Shown: piece by piece, positions 1-7,824 of the stretch
Layout of the letters: each line of letters opens with the position of its first letter
How positions within the stretch are numbered: position 1 is the stretch's first letter
Assembly (NCBI RefSeq): GCF_900182615.1
Contig: NZ_FXTE01000001.1
Span: 186,001 to 250,000, forward strand
Source: Ruegeria faecimaris
GTDB taxonomy: Bacteria > Pseudomonadota > Alphaproteobacteria > Rhodobacterales > Rhodobacteraceae
Length of the DNA: 64,000 nucleotides
Direction of reading: 5' to 3'
Made by a program: the position numbers and the translations under genes
Notes under the pieces: model-generated
Told to the model about the DNA's origin: nothing
Seen by the model: the letters and a program-made list of their open reading frames with translations, nothing else
The model's database searches: none

Positions 1-278
1 TGATGCACAAACCGCGCCTCATCGCTGCCGACATGCTCTGCAAGGTGGGTAAGAAAGGCGATGACGTCGTGTTTGGTGACAGCCTCGATCTCATCGATAC
101 GAGCGACATCGAATTCCACATCCTTTGCCTTCCACACGGCATCGGCGTTTTCACGCGGGATCACGCCCAGATCGGCCATGGCGTCACAGGCATGGGCCTC
201 GATCTCGTACCAGATGCGGAACTTCGTCTCAGGCGACCAGATGGCGACCATGTCGGGGCGGGAATAACGTGGAATCAT
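1..278 (-). CDS. purB: Adenylosuccinate lyase, N-terminal part (cut by window edge)
   Basis: Adenylosuccinate lyase acts twice in purine synthesis, splitting SAICAR and adenylosuccinate with release of fumarate in the cytoplasm. Only the first 92 codons lie in the window; the reading frame is open to base 1. It begins MIPRYSRPDMVAIWSPETKF and continues with RIWYEIEAHACDAM, the characteristic N-terminus of the family, and the last visible residues are SDEARFVH. The start is the ATG read from base 278 leftwards, preceded by AAGGTG about ten bases upstream. It is divergent from the small secreted gene at 368. Identification rests on recognised family sequence; the catalytic region lies outside the window. 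Confidence 0.93.
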   Translation of the reverse strand, partial: MIPRYSRPDMVAIWSPETKFRIWYEIEAHACDAMADLGVIPRENADAVWKAKDVEFDVARIDEIEAVTKHDVIAFLTHLAEHVGSDEARFVH

Positions 279-367
279 TGGCAGCGGCACCTTTTTATGA
301 TTTGGCAGAGGTCGTTGCGGCGCGGTTTAAACCCAGCCGCCCTACGGAACAAGGCGCGAGTGCGGTG

Positions 368-700
368 ATGAGACGGTTTGCCCTGATTTTATCCCTTTGG
401 CCTGGTGTTGCGGCAGCGACAGAGTTCTGGCCGCTGACGGGTGATGAAATTGCCGAAGCCTTTTCGGGCAAAAAACTAACTTATGGCGACGGCATCTGGC
501 AAACATTCGACCAAAGCGGGGTGACCCATTATTTTTCGGGTCGTCCCAGCACCGGAAAGTGGGCCGTGCAGGGCGATCAGTATTGCTCGGTTTGGCCGCC
601 TTCGGATATCTGGGCGTGTTATGATGTTCTGCAAAGCGGTGTCATCATTCGATTTATTGACGACGCAGGCGAGATCACAGACGGGTATTATCCCGAATGA
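368..700 (+). CDS. Small secreted protein of unknown function
   Basis: A 110-residue product beginning MRRFALILSLWPGVAAATEF, a short signal peptide with a likely cut after Ala-Ala-Ala. The mature part is rich in Trp, Asp and Gly, with two cysteines (QYCSVW and WACYDV) that could form one periplasmic disulfide. An upstream extension of the frame exists, but the ATG at 368 gives the signal peptide. The stop overlaps the start of the next gene as ATGA (697-700), so the two are almost certainly translated together. I do not recognise the family. Export is inferred from the signal peptide. Confidence 0.7.
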   Translation: MRRFALILSLWPGVAAATEFWPLTGDEIAEAFSGKKLTYGDGIWQTFDQSGVTHYFSGRPSTGKWAVQGDQYCSVWPPSDIWACYDVLQSGVIIRFIDDAGEITDGYYPE

Positions 701-1119
701 CCTTTCCAAACGAACTGACCGACTTCGAAGGAGGCTGGAGCCTGTCACGCACCATTCGGGATGCGCGGGCCGGGCAGGTGGTTTTGGCCGATGGCTCTGC
801 GCGATTCACAAGGTCCAAAGACAGTCTGATCTATGACGAGACGGTAACTCTGCGCATTCCGGGCCAGCCCGAGATGATGGGAACGCGCCGATACCTGTGG
901 CACGACAAGGGCGAAAGCGTTGCGGTGCATTTTGATGACGGGCGTTATTTCCACGCTCTCAAGCTGGGCCAGGCGCAGGCTGCGGATCACCATAATTGCC
1001 CGCCGGACAGCTATGACGCAGTCTATGATTTCTCGGGCTGGCCCTGCTGGAGGGTCCGTTGGACCGTGTCCGGCCCCCGGAAATCATACGAAATGAATAC
1101 GGAATACATGCTGCGGTAG
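697..1119 (+). CDS. DUF6314 family protein
   Basis: A 140-residue protein with no signal peptide, coupled by an ATGA overlap to the secreted protein before it. The pattern FEGGWSLSRTI near the start, a Gly-rich middle, GRYFHAL, then HHNCPPDSYDAVY and VSGPRKSYEM near the C-terminus matches the small proteins grouped as DUF6314, whose conserved residues suggest a calycin-like beta barrel. No function is established. The His-His-x-Cys-Pro-Pro-Asp run is the most conserved-looking part and could bind a ligand or metal. The gene precedes bioY by 75 bases, with no terminator seen between them. Confidence 0.75.
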   Translation: MTFPNELTDFEGGWSLSRTIRDARAGQVVLADGSARFTRSKDSLIYDETVTLRIPGQPEMMGTRRYLWHDKGESVAVHFDDGRYFHALKLGQAQAADHHNCPPDSYDAVYDFSGWPCWRVRWTVSGPRKSYEMNTEYMLR

Positions 1120-1194
1120 CGTAATCATCTTGCAGATGCGGCGCTGACAGGGCATTCCTGTTGCAGAATCTCGGTCCGTTTAGGGAGAAACAAC

Positions 1195-1782
1195 ATGAAT
1201 GCGAACGTATTGGCCAATGCATTTGGCCCTCGTGAAGGGACGGCGCTGCGCGTCAAACAGGTGGTTTTGGTTGCTTTGGGCATCGTTGCTTTGGCAGTCG
1301 CCGCCAAGATTAAAGTGCCGATGTGGCCAGTTCCAATCACCATGGGTACATTTGCGGTTCTGACCATCGGCACCGCCTATGGCGCAAGGCTGGGTCTGGT
1401 AACTATGATGGGCTATCTGCTGATCGGCGCGCTGGGCTTTGACGTATTCGCGGGCTCTTCGGCTGAAAAATTCGGCCTGACTTACATGATGGGTGGCACT
1501 GGCGGCTATCTGGTCGGATATGTGCTGGCTACCCTGATGCTGGGTACGCTGGCCGCGCGCGGCTGGGACCGTTCGGTCGTGAAAATGGCGCTGGCGCTGG
1601 TACTGGCCAACGTTCTGATCTACGTCCCCGGCCTGCTGTGGCTGGGCCAGCTCTATGGCTGGGACCAGCCGATCCTGGCATGGGGCCTGACACCATTCTT
1701 GGTGGGTGATGCGATCAAGCTCGCGCTGGCCGCGCTGCTGATCCCTGGCCTGTGGAAGCTGGTGGGCGACGCCCGCACCTAA
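1195..1782 (+). CDS. bioY: Biotin transporter substrate-binding subunit BioY
   Basis: BioY is the membrane S-component that binds biotin, alone or with the energy-coupling ATPase and T-component (BioM/BioN). The 195-residue product has about six hydrophobic helices and the family pattern KVPMWPVPITMGTFAVL near residue 40, then AYGARLG and a long MGYLLIGALGFDVF stretch. Length is normal for the family. The start is preceded by AGGGAGAAACAAC, a good ribosome site. No bioM or bioN gene is adjacent, so it either works alone or shares modules encoded elsewhere. I looked for a BioR-type palindrome in the 75-base upstream gap and saw none. A strong terminator follows. Confidence 0.95.
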   Translation: MNANVLANAFGPREGTALRVKQVVLVALGIVALAVAAKIKVPMWPVPITMGTFAVLTIGTAYGARLGLVTMMGYLLIGALGFDVFAGSSAEKFGLTYMMGGTGGYLVGYVLATLMLGTLAARGWDRSVVKMALALVLANVLIYVPGLLWLGQLYGWDQPILAWGLTPFLVGDAIKLALAALLIPGLWKLVGDART

Positions 1783-1806
1783 ACCACAGTCAACCTGGTT
1801 GACATG

Positions 1807-1840
1807 AACCGCGCCCGGAGCGATCCCGGCGCGGTTTTTT
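1807..1840 (+). terminator. Rho-independent terminator after bioY
   Basis: AACCGCGCC (1807-1815) pairs with GGCGCGGTT (1828-1836), followed by a run of six T ending at 1840. It ends the bioY transcript. Confidence 0.9.
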
Positions 1841-1918
1841 GTTGCGCCAACAAGAGGCTGGACAAAACCGGCCGACACAGTTCAAGCTGTAGCAATAGAA
1901 ACAACAGGTTATTCTGAT

Positions 1919-2476
1919 ATGCCTAATCTATTGAGGGCTGTAACCCTTTCCTGCGCGGTTGTTTGCGCCGGGGCAGGGAGTGCAAAAGCCGAAACACCGA
2001 TCACCTATACTGATGAAGGGCGCGCCTTGTTCAGCTTTGCGGTACCAGATTTTTGGTCGGTTCGTACTGGCGGCCCGCGTGAGGTCGATGACACCGAGCT
2101 GAACGATCCCCGCGCGGTTGCCCGGGTCATGGGGATCAAACCGGTAACGGATGACAACGTATGGATTGGATTTGTCTCGCCATCTGGTGTGTCATCCATC
2201 GACGGTGGCCTGCGATACCTTCAGGATATCGACAAGTTTCTGGTCAAAGATCCGATCGTTTCGGAAACAGTCGCAACCCGGATCGGAGGTCTGCCAGCGC
2301 GGGTTATCCGCGGTACCGGCACCCGTGATCGGCGGGGGATAAATTTCACGGCCACAGTGATTGACTTGCCGCGTGATCGCGTGGCTGTCGCAGTGGCCGT
2401 ATTAAGAGACGGCGCCGATCCTGGCTATGTGGACGACCTGAATGCCGTATTCGCGTCATTCCGGTCGCTTCAGTGA
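1919..2476 (+). CDS. Secreted protein of unknown function
   Basis: A 185-residue product with a typical signal peptide (VTLSCAVVCAGAGSAKAE, cut after Ala-Lys-Ala). The mature region is a mixed alpha/beta sequence with VWIGFVSPSG and a C-terminal DDLNAVFASFRSL. The pattern is reminiscent of small periplasmic proteins that carry a PsbP- or DUF1795-like fold, but I cannot assign it. The ribosome site is weak. The stop is ten bases before the start of the next gene, whose ribosome site GAGGAGG overlaps this stop, so the two are probably co-transcribed. Confidence 0.7.
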   Translation: MPNLLRAVTLSCAVVCAGAGSAKAETPITYTDEGRALFSFAVPDFWSVRTGGPREVDDTELNDPRAVARVMGIKPVTDDNVWIGFVSPSGVSSIDGGLRYLQDIDKFLVKDPIVSETVATRIGGLPARVIRGTGTRDRRGINFTATVIDLPRDRVAVAVAVLRDGADPGYVDDLNAVFASFRSLQ

Positions 2477-2486
2477 GGAGGTTTGG

Positions 2487-2825
2487 ATGACTCGTAAGCT
2501 GATGAAACGGTCGATCGCCGCGCTGGTATTCTGTTTGACCAGTATCACCTTGTCTGCCTGCGACGGCGTGACGGTTGGTGTGGGATACGGATATGATCCG
2601 TTCTATGACTCGATGCTTTGGAACGACTATTATCACGACGTTGATGTGGACATTGATGTAAATCGTCCACCGCAGGGTAAGCCTCCGGTCAAACCCAAAC
2701 CTCCGGTCGCCAAGCCCCCGGCGCGCCCACGCCCCCCGGTCGCCAAGCCCCCCGCACGTCCACCGGTTGCCCGGCCACCAGTTGCCCGGCCGCCTATTCA
2801 CCGCCCGTCACCGCGGCGGCGCTGA
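2487..2825 (+). CDS. Proline-rich lipoprotein
   Basis: A 112-residue product starting MTRKLMKRSIAALVFCL. The lipobox LSAC gives a lipidated cysteine at about residue 28. After a short acidic and aromatic segment (YDPFYDSMLW, then DVDVDIDV) the last 50 residues are imperfect repeats of the type KPPVAKPPARP, ending in basic residues. Pro-Lys/Arg tails of this sort on small lipoproteins are often periplasm-spanning or peptidoglycan-contacting, but that is inference. The start at 2487 follows GAGGAGG closely; an upstream in-frame ATG at 2442 lies inside the preceding gene and is less likely. It converges on the OsmC fusion gene with only six bases between the two stops. Confidence 0.75.
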   Translation: MTRKLMKRSIAALVFCLTSITLSACDGVTVGVGYGYDPFYDSMLWNDYYHDVDVDIDVNRPPQGKPPVKPKPPVAKPPARPRPPVAKPPARPPVARPPVARPPIHRPSPRRR

Positions 2826-2831
2826 TGCGGA

Positions 2832-4046
2832 TCAGGACAGCAATTCCGTCGTGATTTTCGCTGTTCCTTCAAGTGTCCTGTGAACAGGGCACTTGTCGGC
2901 GATTTCAAGCAGACGTGCGCGCTGATCCTGATCCAAGGGGCCCTCGAGCCGGATTTTGCGGCGGAACAGATCGACCTTGTTGTCAGTGATCAGACCCGCA
3001 TCCTGTGCGTGGACCTTGTTATGGCAAACATCGACAGTGATGCCTGTTAGTGGCCAGCCCTTGCGCCGCGCATACATCCGGATTGTCATCGAAGTACAGG
3101 CTCCCAGACCCGATGACACAAAGCCATAGGGCGACATACCGCGGTCGGTGCCTCCATATGAGGCCGGTTCGTCCGCAACAGCATGATGCTTGGGGCCGGA
3201 CTGAATGTCTTGCTGGAATCCGTTGGGATCGGCCTCAGTCACCCGCACTACGCCTTCGGGCGCACCCGGTGGTGGGGCAGGCGGGCGCAGCACCACATAG
3301 CGCGTAACCCAAGCCGCTATTACATCTGCAGCATATTCCGCATCCGCCGCGCGTGTAATCAGGTGATCAGCGTCGTCCAGCGTCACGAAGCTTTTGGGAT
3401 GTTTGGCTGCCAGAAAGATCGCGCTTGCATTGTCGATACTAACCGTTTCGTCGCGTGGCGCATGAAGTATCAGCAGCGCGGCCTTCAAATCCGCAATCGC
3501 AGGGGTTAGCGCGGATTGGGCGATATCTTCGACGAACGCTTTGCCAATACGGAACGGGCGACCACCCAAAGTTACCTCGGCCGATCCCTCTTGTTGGATT
3601 TCCGACAGTGCGGCGTCGAAATGGTGCGAGACATGCCCTGGATCGGCAGGCGCGCCCAGCGTCACAACGGCCTTAACACTCGAAATACCAGCTCGGGCGC
3701 GCAGAACCGCTGCCCCTCCGAGAGAATGCCCGATCAGCAGAGACGGGGACATGTTCCGTCCAGCCAGATACCGTGAGGCGGCGATCAGATCCTCAACATT
3801 CGAGGTGAAGGTGGTGTTTGCAAATTCGCCGTCTGAATGACCCAAGCCTGTGAAATCAAACCGTAACACCGCGATACCCATCGCTGCCAGACGGGCTGCG
3901 ATCCTGCGCGCGGCCGGGATATCTTTTGAACAGGTAAAGCAATGGGCAAACAATGCCGTAGCAAGGACAGGCCCGTCTGGCAGGTCGAGGCGCGCAGCCA
4001 GTTGGTGGCCGTCGTGACCGGCAAAGGTGATGCGTTCGGTGGGCAT
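2832..4046 (-). CDS. Bifunctional alpha/beta hydrolase - OsmC family protein
   Basis: A 404-residue two-domain protein. Residues 1 to about 255 form an alpha/beta hydrolase with nucleophile motif GHSLGG (Ser108), an acid (PRDETVS region) and a His (DADHLI). Residues about 270-404 form an OsmC/Ohr-type domain with the paired redox cysteines in GACTSM and CPVHR. OsmC proteins reduce organic hydroperoxides through these cysteines. The fused hydrolase may release fatty-acid or ester hydroperoxide substrates, which is inference. This fusion is a known architecture in proteobacteria, so it is not an assembly artefact. The start MPTERITFAGHDG has the usual hydrolase N-terminus. Its stop is six bases from that of the convergent lipoprotein gene, with no terminator seen between. 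Confidence 0.92.
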   Translation of the reverse strand: MPTERITFAGHDGHQLAARLDLPDGPVLATALFAHCFTCSKDIPAARRIAARLAAMGIAVLRFDFTGLGHSDGEFANTTFTSNVEDLIAASRYLAGRNMSPSLLIGHSLGGAAVLRARAGISSVKAVVTLGAPADPGHVSHHFDAALSEIQQEGSAEVTLGGRPFRIGKAFVEDIAQSALTPAIADLKAALLILHAPRDETVSIDNASAIFLAAKHPKSFVTLDDADHLITRAADAEYAADVIAAWVTRYVVLRPPAPPPGAPEGVVRVTEADPNGFQQDIQSGPKHHAVADEPASYGGTDRGMSPYGFVSSGLGACTSMTIRMYARRKGWPLTGITVDVCHNKVHAQDAGLITDNKVDLFRRKIRLEGPLDQDQRARLLEIADKCPVHRTLEGTAKITTELLS

Positions 4047-4278
4047 GGCAGTTCCTTACGTCATGAGGTGCCTCAATATTGTGGCCGCCAGCGAGGGGTC
4101 TCAACCCCTATGTAAGAAGCGTCACGGGAAGGTGAGACTGGGTCAGGGGCCGGCGGAGTTCTGGTGCGATAGATTGCATCAATTTTTGTGATGCATTCCC
4201 AATCAAACATTCACTTTAATAAAGCGAACGCCACCCTCATCTTGAGCCTGTCGAACACAACCAGCCACGGAGGCAACA

Positions 4279-4461
4279 ATGGTACATCTCACTTCTCAGC
4301 CACATGGCACAAATCTTCGCGTAGATTTACTGATCGCTATCGCCGTAACTGCGGTCATCAGTTTTGCCGCGGGTCAGAACTGGACACAGCCGACATCTTT
4401 TGCCAGCACCGAAATCGAGGACTGGCATGGGAACGTCAAACGATCAAACTGGCCGAACTGA
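4279..4461 (+). CDS. Small single-span membrane protein (60 aa), unrecognised
   Basis: A short open frame beginning MVHLTSQPHGTNLRVDLL, with one hydrophobic segment (LLIAIAVTAVISFAAG, residues about 17-32) and a polar tail ending NVKRSNWPN. GGAGG lies at an ideal distance before the ATG at 4279, which is the main reason to believe it. The stop is four bases from the end of the convergent dddP gene. No homologue is recognised and so short a frame could be chance, although the combination of ribosome site and membrane segment is persuasive. Predicted location is the inner membrane. Confidence 0.5.
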   Translation: MVHLTSQPHGTNLRVDLLIAIAVTAVISFAAGQNWTQPTSFASTEIEDWHGNVKRSNWPN

Positions 4462-4465
4462 CGGA

Positions 4466-5809
4466 TCAGGCGAAACCCATAAGCCGTGGATCAAAGGGAT
4501 AGGTGGACAGGTTTTCATACCCATCCTCAGTGATCAGAACCTGATCTTCGAGTTTGATTGAGAAATCTCCACCTACCTCGCCAACCGCAGCTTCGACGCA
4601 TAGAACCATGCCCGGTTCCAGCGGATAATCATAAGCGCCGGCGACGGCCTTGTCCGGATAGGCGACCAGAGGCCACTCGTCACACAGGCCAACGCCGTGC
4701 ATCAGGCAGCCGTATTTCTGGTCCTGAAACTTGCTATCCAACCTATGGCTGTTGGCGGTCAGTTCAGGGATCATAACGCCGGGTTTCAGCATCTCCATAT
4801 TTGTCATGATATGCTCATGCGCGTGCTGCATGGCATAGACCATATCCGGGCGGGGTTTCTCGTCCCCGATCCACCAAGTGCGCGAGATATCGATGCAGAT
4901 GCCGTAAGACCCGATCAAATCGGTATCGAAGGCGATGATTTCATTCTTTTGCGTGATCCGGGGACCACATTCCTGAAACCACGGGTTGGTGCGTTGGCCC
5001 GAGGCCAGCAGGCGGGTTTCGATCCATTCCCCGCCGCGCCGGATGTTTTCGGCATGCAGAATGGCCCAGATGTCGTCTTCCGAGGTTCTTCCGTTTCCCA
5101 CATTGGCGCGGGCAAATGCCTCCATCTCGGCCACCGCGGTCTCGCAGGCGTGGTTGGCACATCGCATCGCCAGAATTTCGTCCGGGCCTTTCACGGCGCG
5201 GGACTTTTCAGTGACTTCCTCGCCTTCCATGATCTCGAACCCCTGGGCCTCAAGGGCGCGCAAACCGTGCAGCATGATCTTGTCCACAGCCAGCCGCTTG
5301 TTACCGCCGCCATGCGCATCAATCAGCGCCCGCACTTCGTTCGAGAGTACATCCGCGGCAACATCGACCTTGTCGCCGCGATCGAAATAGAACAGGTCGG
5401 CGCCCGACCGCTGTTCCTTCACTAATGGGTTGAATTGGCTTAGAAAAGGTGAGTTTTTATAGTCCCAGATCACCATATACCCGTCGGCACATAACAGCAC
5501 TGCGCGGAAGGGGTTATGCGTGTTCCAGAGCTGCATGTTGGTGCTGTCTGTGGCGTATCGAATGTTCAGAGGATCAAACATCAACAAGCCACCATAGCCA
5601 CGATCAACGATGGCCTTGGTCAGACGTTTCCACCTATACTCACGCATCCTCTCAAGGTTCGGCAAGGTCAGGCCGGCGGCTTCCCATTCGGCGAAGGCCA
5701 GCTGTGTGGGGCCGATCTCGATCCGGTCCAAATCATTGGGAGTGCCGTCCCCAAGCGCTGTGCCTTTGGTGGGGTCGATCTTGCGGATATCTCTATGGTG
5801 ACGGTTCAT
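4466..5809 (-). CDS. dddP: DMSP lyase DddP (M24 peptidase fold)
   Basis: DddP splits dimethylsulfoniopropionate into dimethyl sulfide and acrylate in the cytoplasm. The 447-residue product has the M24 'pita-bread' fold. Counting from the start Met, the metal ligands and catalytic residues known from the Ruegeria lacuscaerulensis structure fall at identical positions: Asp295, Asp297, Asp307, His371, Glu406 and Glu421. Strongly conserved stretches include RYATDSTNMQLWN, VIWDYKNSPFLS and GCLMHGVGLCDEWPLVAYPD. These distinguish it from creatinase or prolidase relatives. It is divergent from the N-demethylase-like gene at 5932, with a 122-base shared upstream region. No other ddd genes or acrylate-handling genes are next to it in this window. 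Confidence 0.96.
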   Translation of the reverse strand: MNRHHRDIRKIDPTKGTALGDGTPNDLDRIEIGPTQLAFAEWEAAGLTLPNLERMREYRWKRLTKAIVDRGYGGLLMFDPLNIRYATDSTNMQLWNTHNPFRAVLLCADGYMVIWDYKNSPFLSQFNPLVKEQRSGADLFYFDRGDKVDVAADVLSNEVRALIDAHGGGNKRLAVDKIMLHGLRALEAQGFEIMEGEEVTEKSRAVKGPDEILAMRCANHACETAVAEMEAFARANVGNGRTSEDDIWAILHAENIRRGGEWIETRLLASGQRTNPWFQECGPRITQKNEIIAFDTDLIGSYGICIDISRTWWIGDEKPRPDMVYAMQHAHEHIMTNMEMLKPGVMIPELTANSHRLDSKFQDQKYGCLMHGVGLCDEWPLVAYPDKAVAGAYDYPLEPGMVLCVEAAVGEVGGDFSIKLEDQVLITEDGYENLSTYPFDPRLMGFA

Positions 5810-5931
5810 AGTAGCCCTCCCTGCCTGTCTATCGAGCGTGAAGAAGCATTCTTTCAGCGTCTTGATAATTTGCGACCGCCATCCGTCGCTTTTTGACCGA
5901 CAAGTCGAAGTGCCGATGTTAGGTCGGGCTC

Positions 5932-6675
5932 ATGACGACCATTTTGCAGACCTCTACTCCCTATGATCCTTTGAAACCCCGCCCGCTGCCGGGTATTCAG
6001 CCCGCCAGTATGGAAACTTGGTTGCATCAGGACGAAGCGTTCGCGGCCCAGATGCAATATCGGGAAGCGTTGCTGAAAGAGCGTCACGCTGATGTTCTTG
6101 CGCTGGCGCCCGAAGCCGAACCAGCCGCACAAGAAGTCTTGGACCTGGTGTTGCAATATGCGTACCCCGGATGCTCAGACCTCGTCACGAGAGCCGATGG
6201 GCAGAAGGTCCAGATTGATCGGCAGGCCCCAATGGAAACCCTTTGCAGACTGGTGCAGGAGGATATCTGTATCTTGCAAAAGCAAGGGGACGAACATGTT
6301 TTGACCGGCGCAATTCTGTGTTTCCCCGCCAGTTGGCGACTGTCAGAAAAATTCATGCGTCCCCTGATCGACATCCATGTACCGGTCAACAGCTACGACG
6401 AAAGCATCGCGCGCCGTGTCCAGCGGTTGTTTGATGGAATTCAGCCCGATAAGCCGCTCTGGCGGTTTAATGCGCTGTGGTATGAGGATGCCGATCTGCA
6501 TCAGCCTCGAAGCGCTACAGAACCGCGCGAGGTCAGTTCACCCGGAGCCGCGTGCTATTTGCGCAGCGAGCGGCAAACATTGTTGCGGCTGCCAAAAACG
6601 CGGGCTGTGGTTTTTTCGATCCACACCTATGTTCTTGAGGCTGGAAGCCTTCGCCAAAAAGAAAACCCCACCTGA
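5932..6675 (+). CDS. Heme-dependent oxidative N-demethylase family protein (DUF3445)
   Basis: A 247-residue protein with the conserved blocks of the HDOD/DUF3445 family: LCRLVQEDICIL (about residues 105-116), GAILCFPASWRLSEKF, IDIHVPV, and C-terminal LRSERQTLLRLPKT followed by SIHTYV. Characterised relatives bind heme and oxidatively demethylate small amines, for example the catalytic subunit of dimethylamine monooxygenase in roseobacters. The partner dmm subunits are not in this window, so this is a stand-alone paralogue with unknown substrate. It is divergent from dddP, which makes a role in methylated osmolyte use possible but unproven. Its stop codon lies in the loop of a hairpin that acts as terminator for the opposing gene. 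Confidence 0.85.
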   Translation: MTTILQTSTPYDPLKPRPLPGIQPASMETWLHQDEAFAAQMQYREALLKERHADVLALAPEAEPAAQEVLDLVLQYAYPGCSDLVTRADGQKVQIDRQAPMETLCRLVQEDICILQKQGDEHVLTGAILCFPASWRLSEKFMRPLIDIHVPVNSYDESIARRVQRLFDGIQPDKPLWRFNALWYEDADLHQPRSATEPREVSSPGAACYLRSERQTLLRLPKTRAVVFSIHTYVLEAGSLRQKENPT

Positions 6676-6683
6676 CGGCGGGG
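6656..6683 (-). terminator. Terminator of the minus-strand gene ending at 6713
   Basis: On the minus strand GGCGGGG's complement CCCCGCC pairs with GGTGGGG around a GTCA loop (plus-strand arms 6666-6672 and 6677-6683), then comes TTTTCTTTTT. The hairpin overlaps the 3' end of the plus-strand N-demethylase-like gene. Confidence 0.75.
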
Positions 6684-6712
6684 CTTCTTAGGAGGGTCTT
6701 ATTGGAATTAGT

Positions 6713-7627
6713 CTACATGCCTAAAGCAGTTGCCACACCGGCAAAGGCACCGCTGGTGCTGAGCGCTGATATTGCAACCGAATAGGCAAGTACCTGAGTA
6801 TTCAGGCGGAAATCTTCACCTCGGATCAGGTTGACGGCAGCCATCGAGGCCGCGATCGGGACCGACACGCTGGCCACGGCACCCGTAAGTCCCCAACTGG
6901 TAAGTCGCAGGATATCATTGGGTTTCTCGTGGTCGAGGGGGGGAGTGTCGGTCCGATCATCCGGTTTCTGCTCGATCGGTTCTGTCCGAAAAGCAATGCT
7001 AAGCAACTGCTCGTCTGACAGCTGGATTGGCCGCGCATGTGAGGTCTGCGTTTTGTTTCTTGGCTCATCCAGATCTTCTGTCTCCGTTAATTCAAGACCT
7101 GCAAACGGCCCGGAAACGGATTCGAAAATTTGTTTTCTGTCCCGCTGTTTAACGGGCGCCAGAGTGTCAAAAGCACTCATGAATTGTTCCATGGTCAGGA
7201 CTGTATTCGGAGACAGCCATTCCACGCGCTGAGTCGCACAGATATCAACCATGCGATACAGGATCACAACAAGCATAAGCTCCGAGATCTCGCTGTCGTC
7301 CAGCAAGGCGGATACAGGGGTAATTGTGACCGTCAACCGGTTTTCGGGCAGGGTCACCCGGGGTTTCGAGACGGTTCTCAGACCGGCCGCACGGTCCCGC
7401 CGTTCAAACCGGTCTTCTGTTTCAGCCAGTTGGGTATCCAGCGTAAGGCGCACGAGGTACTGACTTGAGACGATGCTCGCCTCGGTCGTGTTCAGGATCG
7501 TTTTGCGCTCAACAAGATGGCCGTAATCTTCCAGGGTCGCCGCCACAATGGCACCAAACCGCTCGATCGCGCCATTGGTCTTGCCTGTGAACTGCAGGCC
7601 GCCGTGATAGCTGTGCTTCGGAGTCAC
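6713..7627 (-). CDS. Membrane-anchored protein of unknown function
   Basis: A protein of about 304 residues. The chosen start is the GTG at 7627, which has AAAGGA seven bases upstream; a TTG start at 7663 would add twelve residues. The first 230 residues look soluble and hydrophilic, with a charged, probably unfolded stretch between about 180 and 240. Two hydrophobic segments follow near the C-terminus (TGAVASVSVPIAASMAAV and LAYSVAISALSTSGAFAGVA), so it is probably anchored in the inner membrane by a C-terminal hairpin. I recognise no domain. Upstream is an AT-rich 160-base gap. It has its own terminator at 6656-6683. Confidence 0.65.
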   Translation of the reverse strand: MTPKHSYHGGLQFTGKTNGAIERFGAIVAATLEDYGHLVERKTILNTTEASIVSSQYLVRLTLDTQLAETEDRFERRDRAAGLRTVSKPRVTLPENRLTVTITPVSALLDDSEISELMLVVILYRMVDICATQRVEWLSPNTVLTMEQFMSAFDTLAPVKQRDRKQIFESVSGPFAGLELTETEDLDEPRNKTQTSHARPIQLSDEQLLSIAFRTEPIEQKPDDRTDTPPLDHEKPNDILRLTSWGLTGAVASVSVPIAASMAAVNLIRGEDFRLNTQVLAYSVAISALSTSGAFAGVATALGM

Positions 7628-7824
7628 TGCGCATTCCTTTGTGCATTCCGTCAGATGACTCAAATTATCAACAGATAAGGGAAAGAATTGGGCGGAAATG
7701 GAAAAAAATGAGAAATCGGCAAGATTGATTACGCATTGGAAACCTAGGCATTTTAAGGGCTATTTAGCGTCTGTGGCGACAATGTGTCTGAATTGCGGTC
7801 GCCCTACATGACAGACCGACACAA

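Noticed and set aside
1120-1194. BioR operator before bioY
   Set aside because: No TTAT-type palindrome is present in the gap.
1180-1878. 232-residue frame antisense to bioY
   Set aside because: Gln/His-rich shadow frame that would also run through the bioY terminator.
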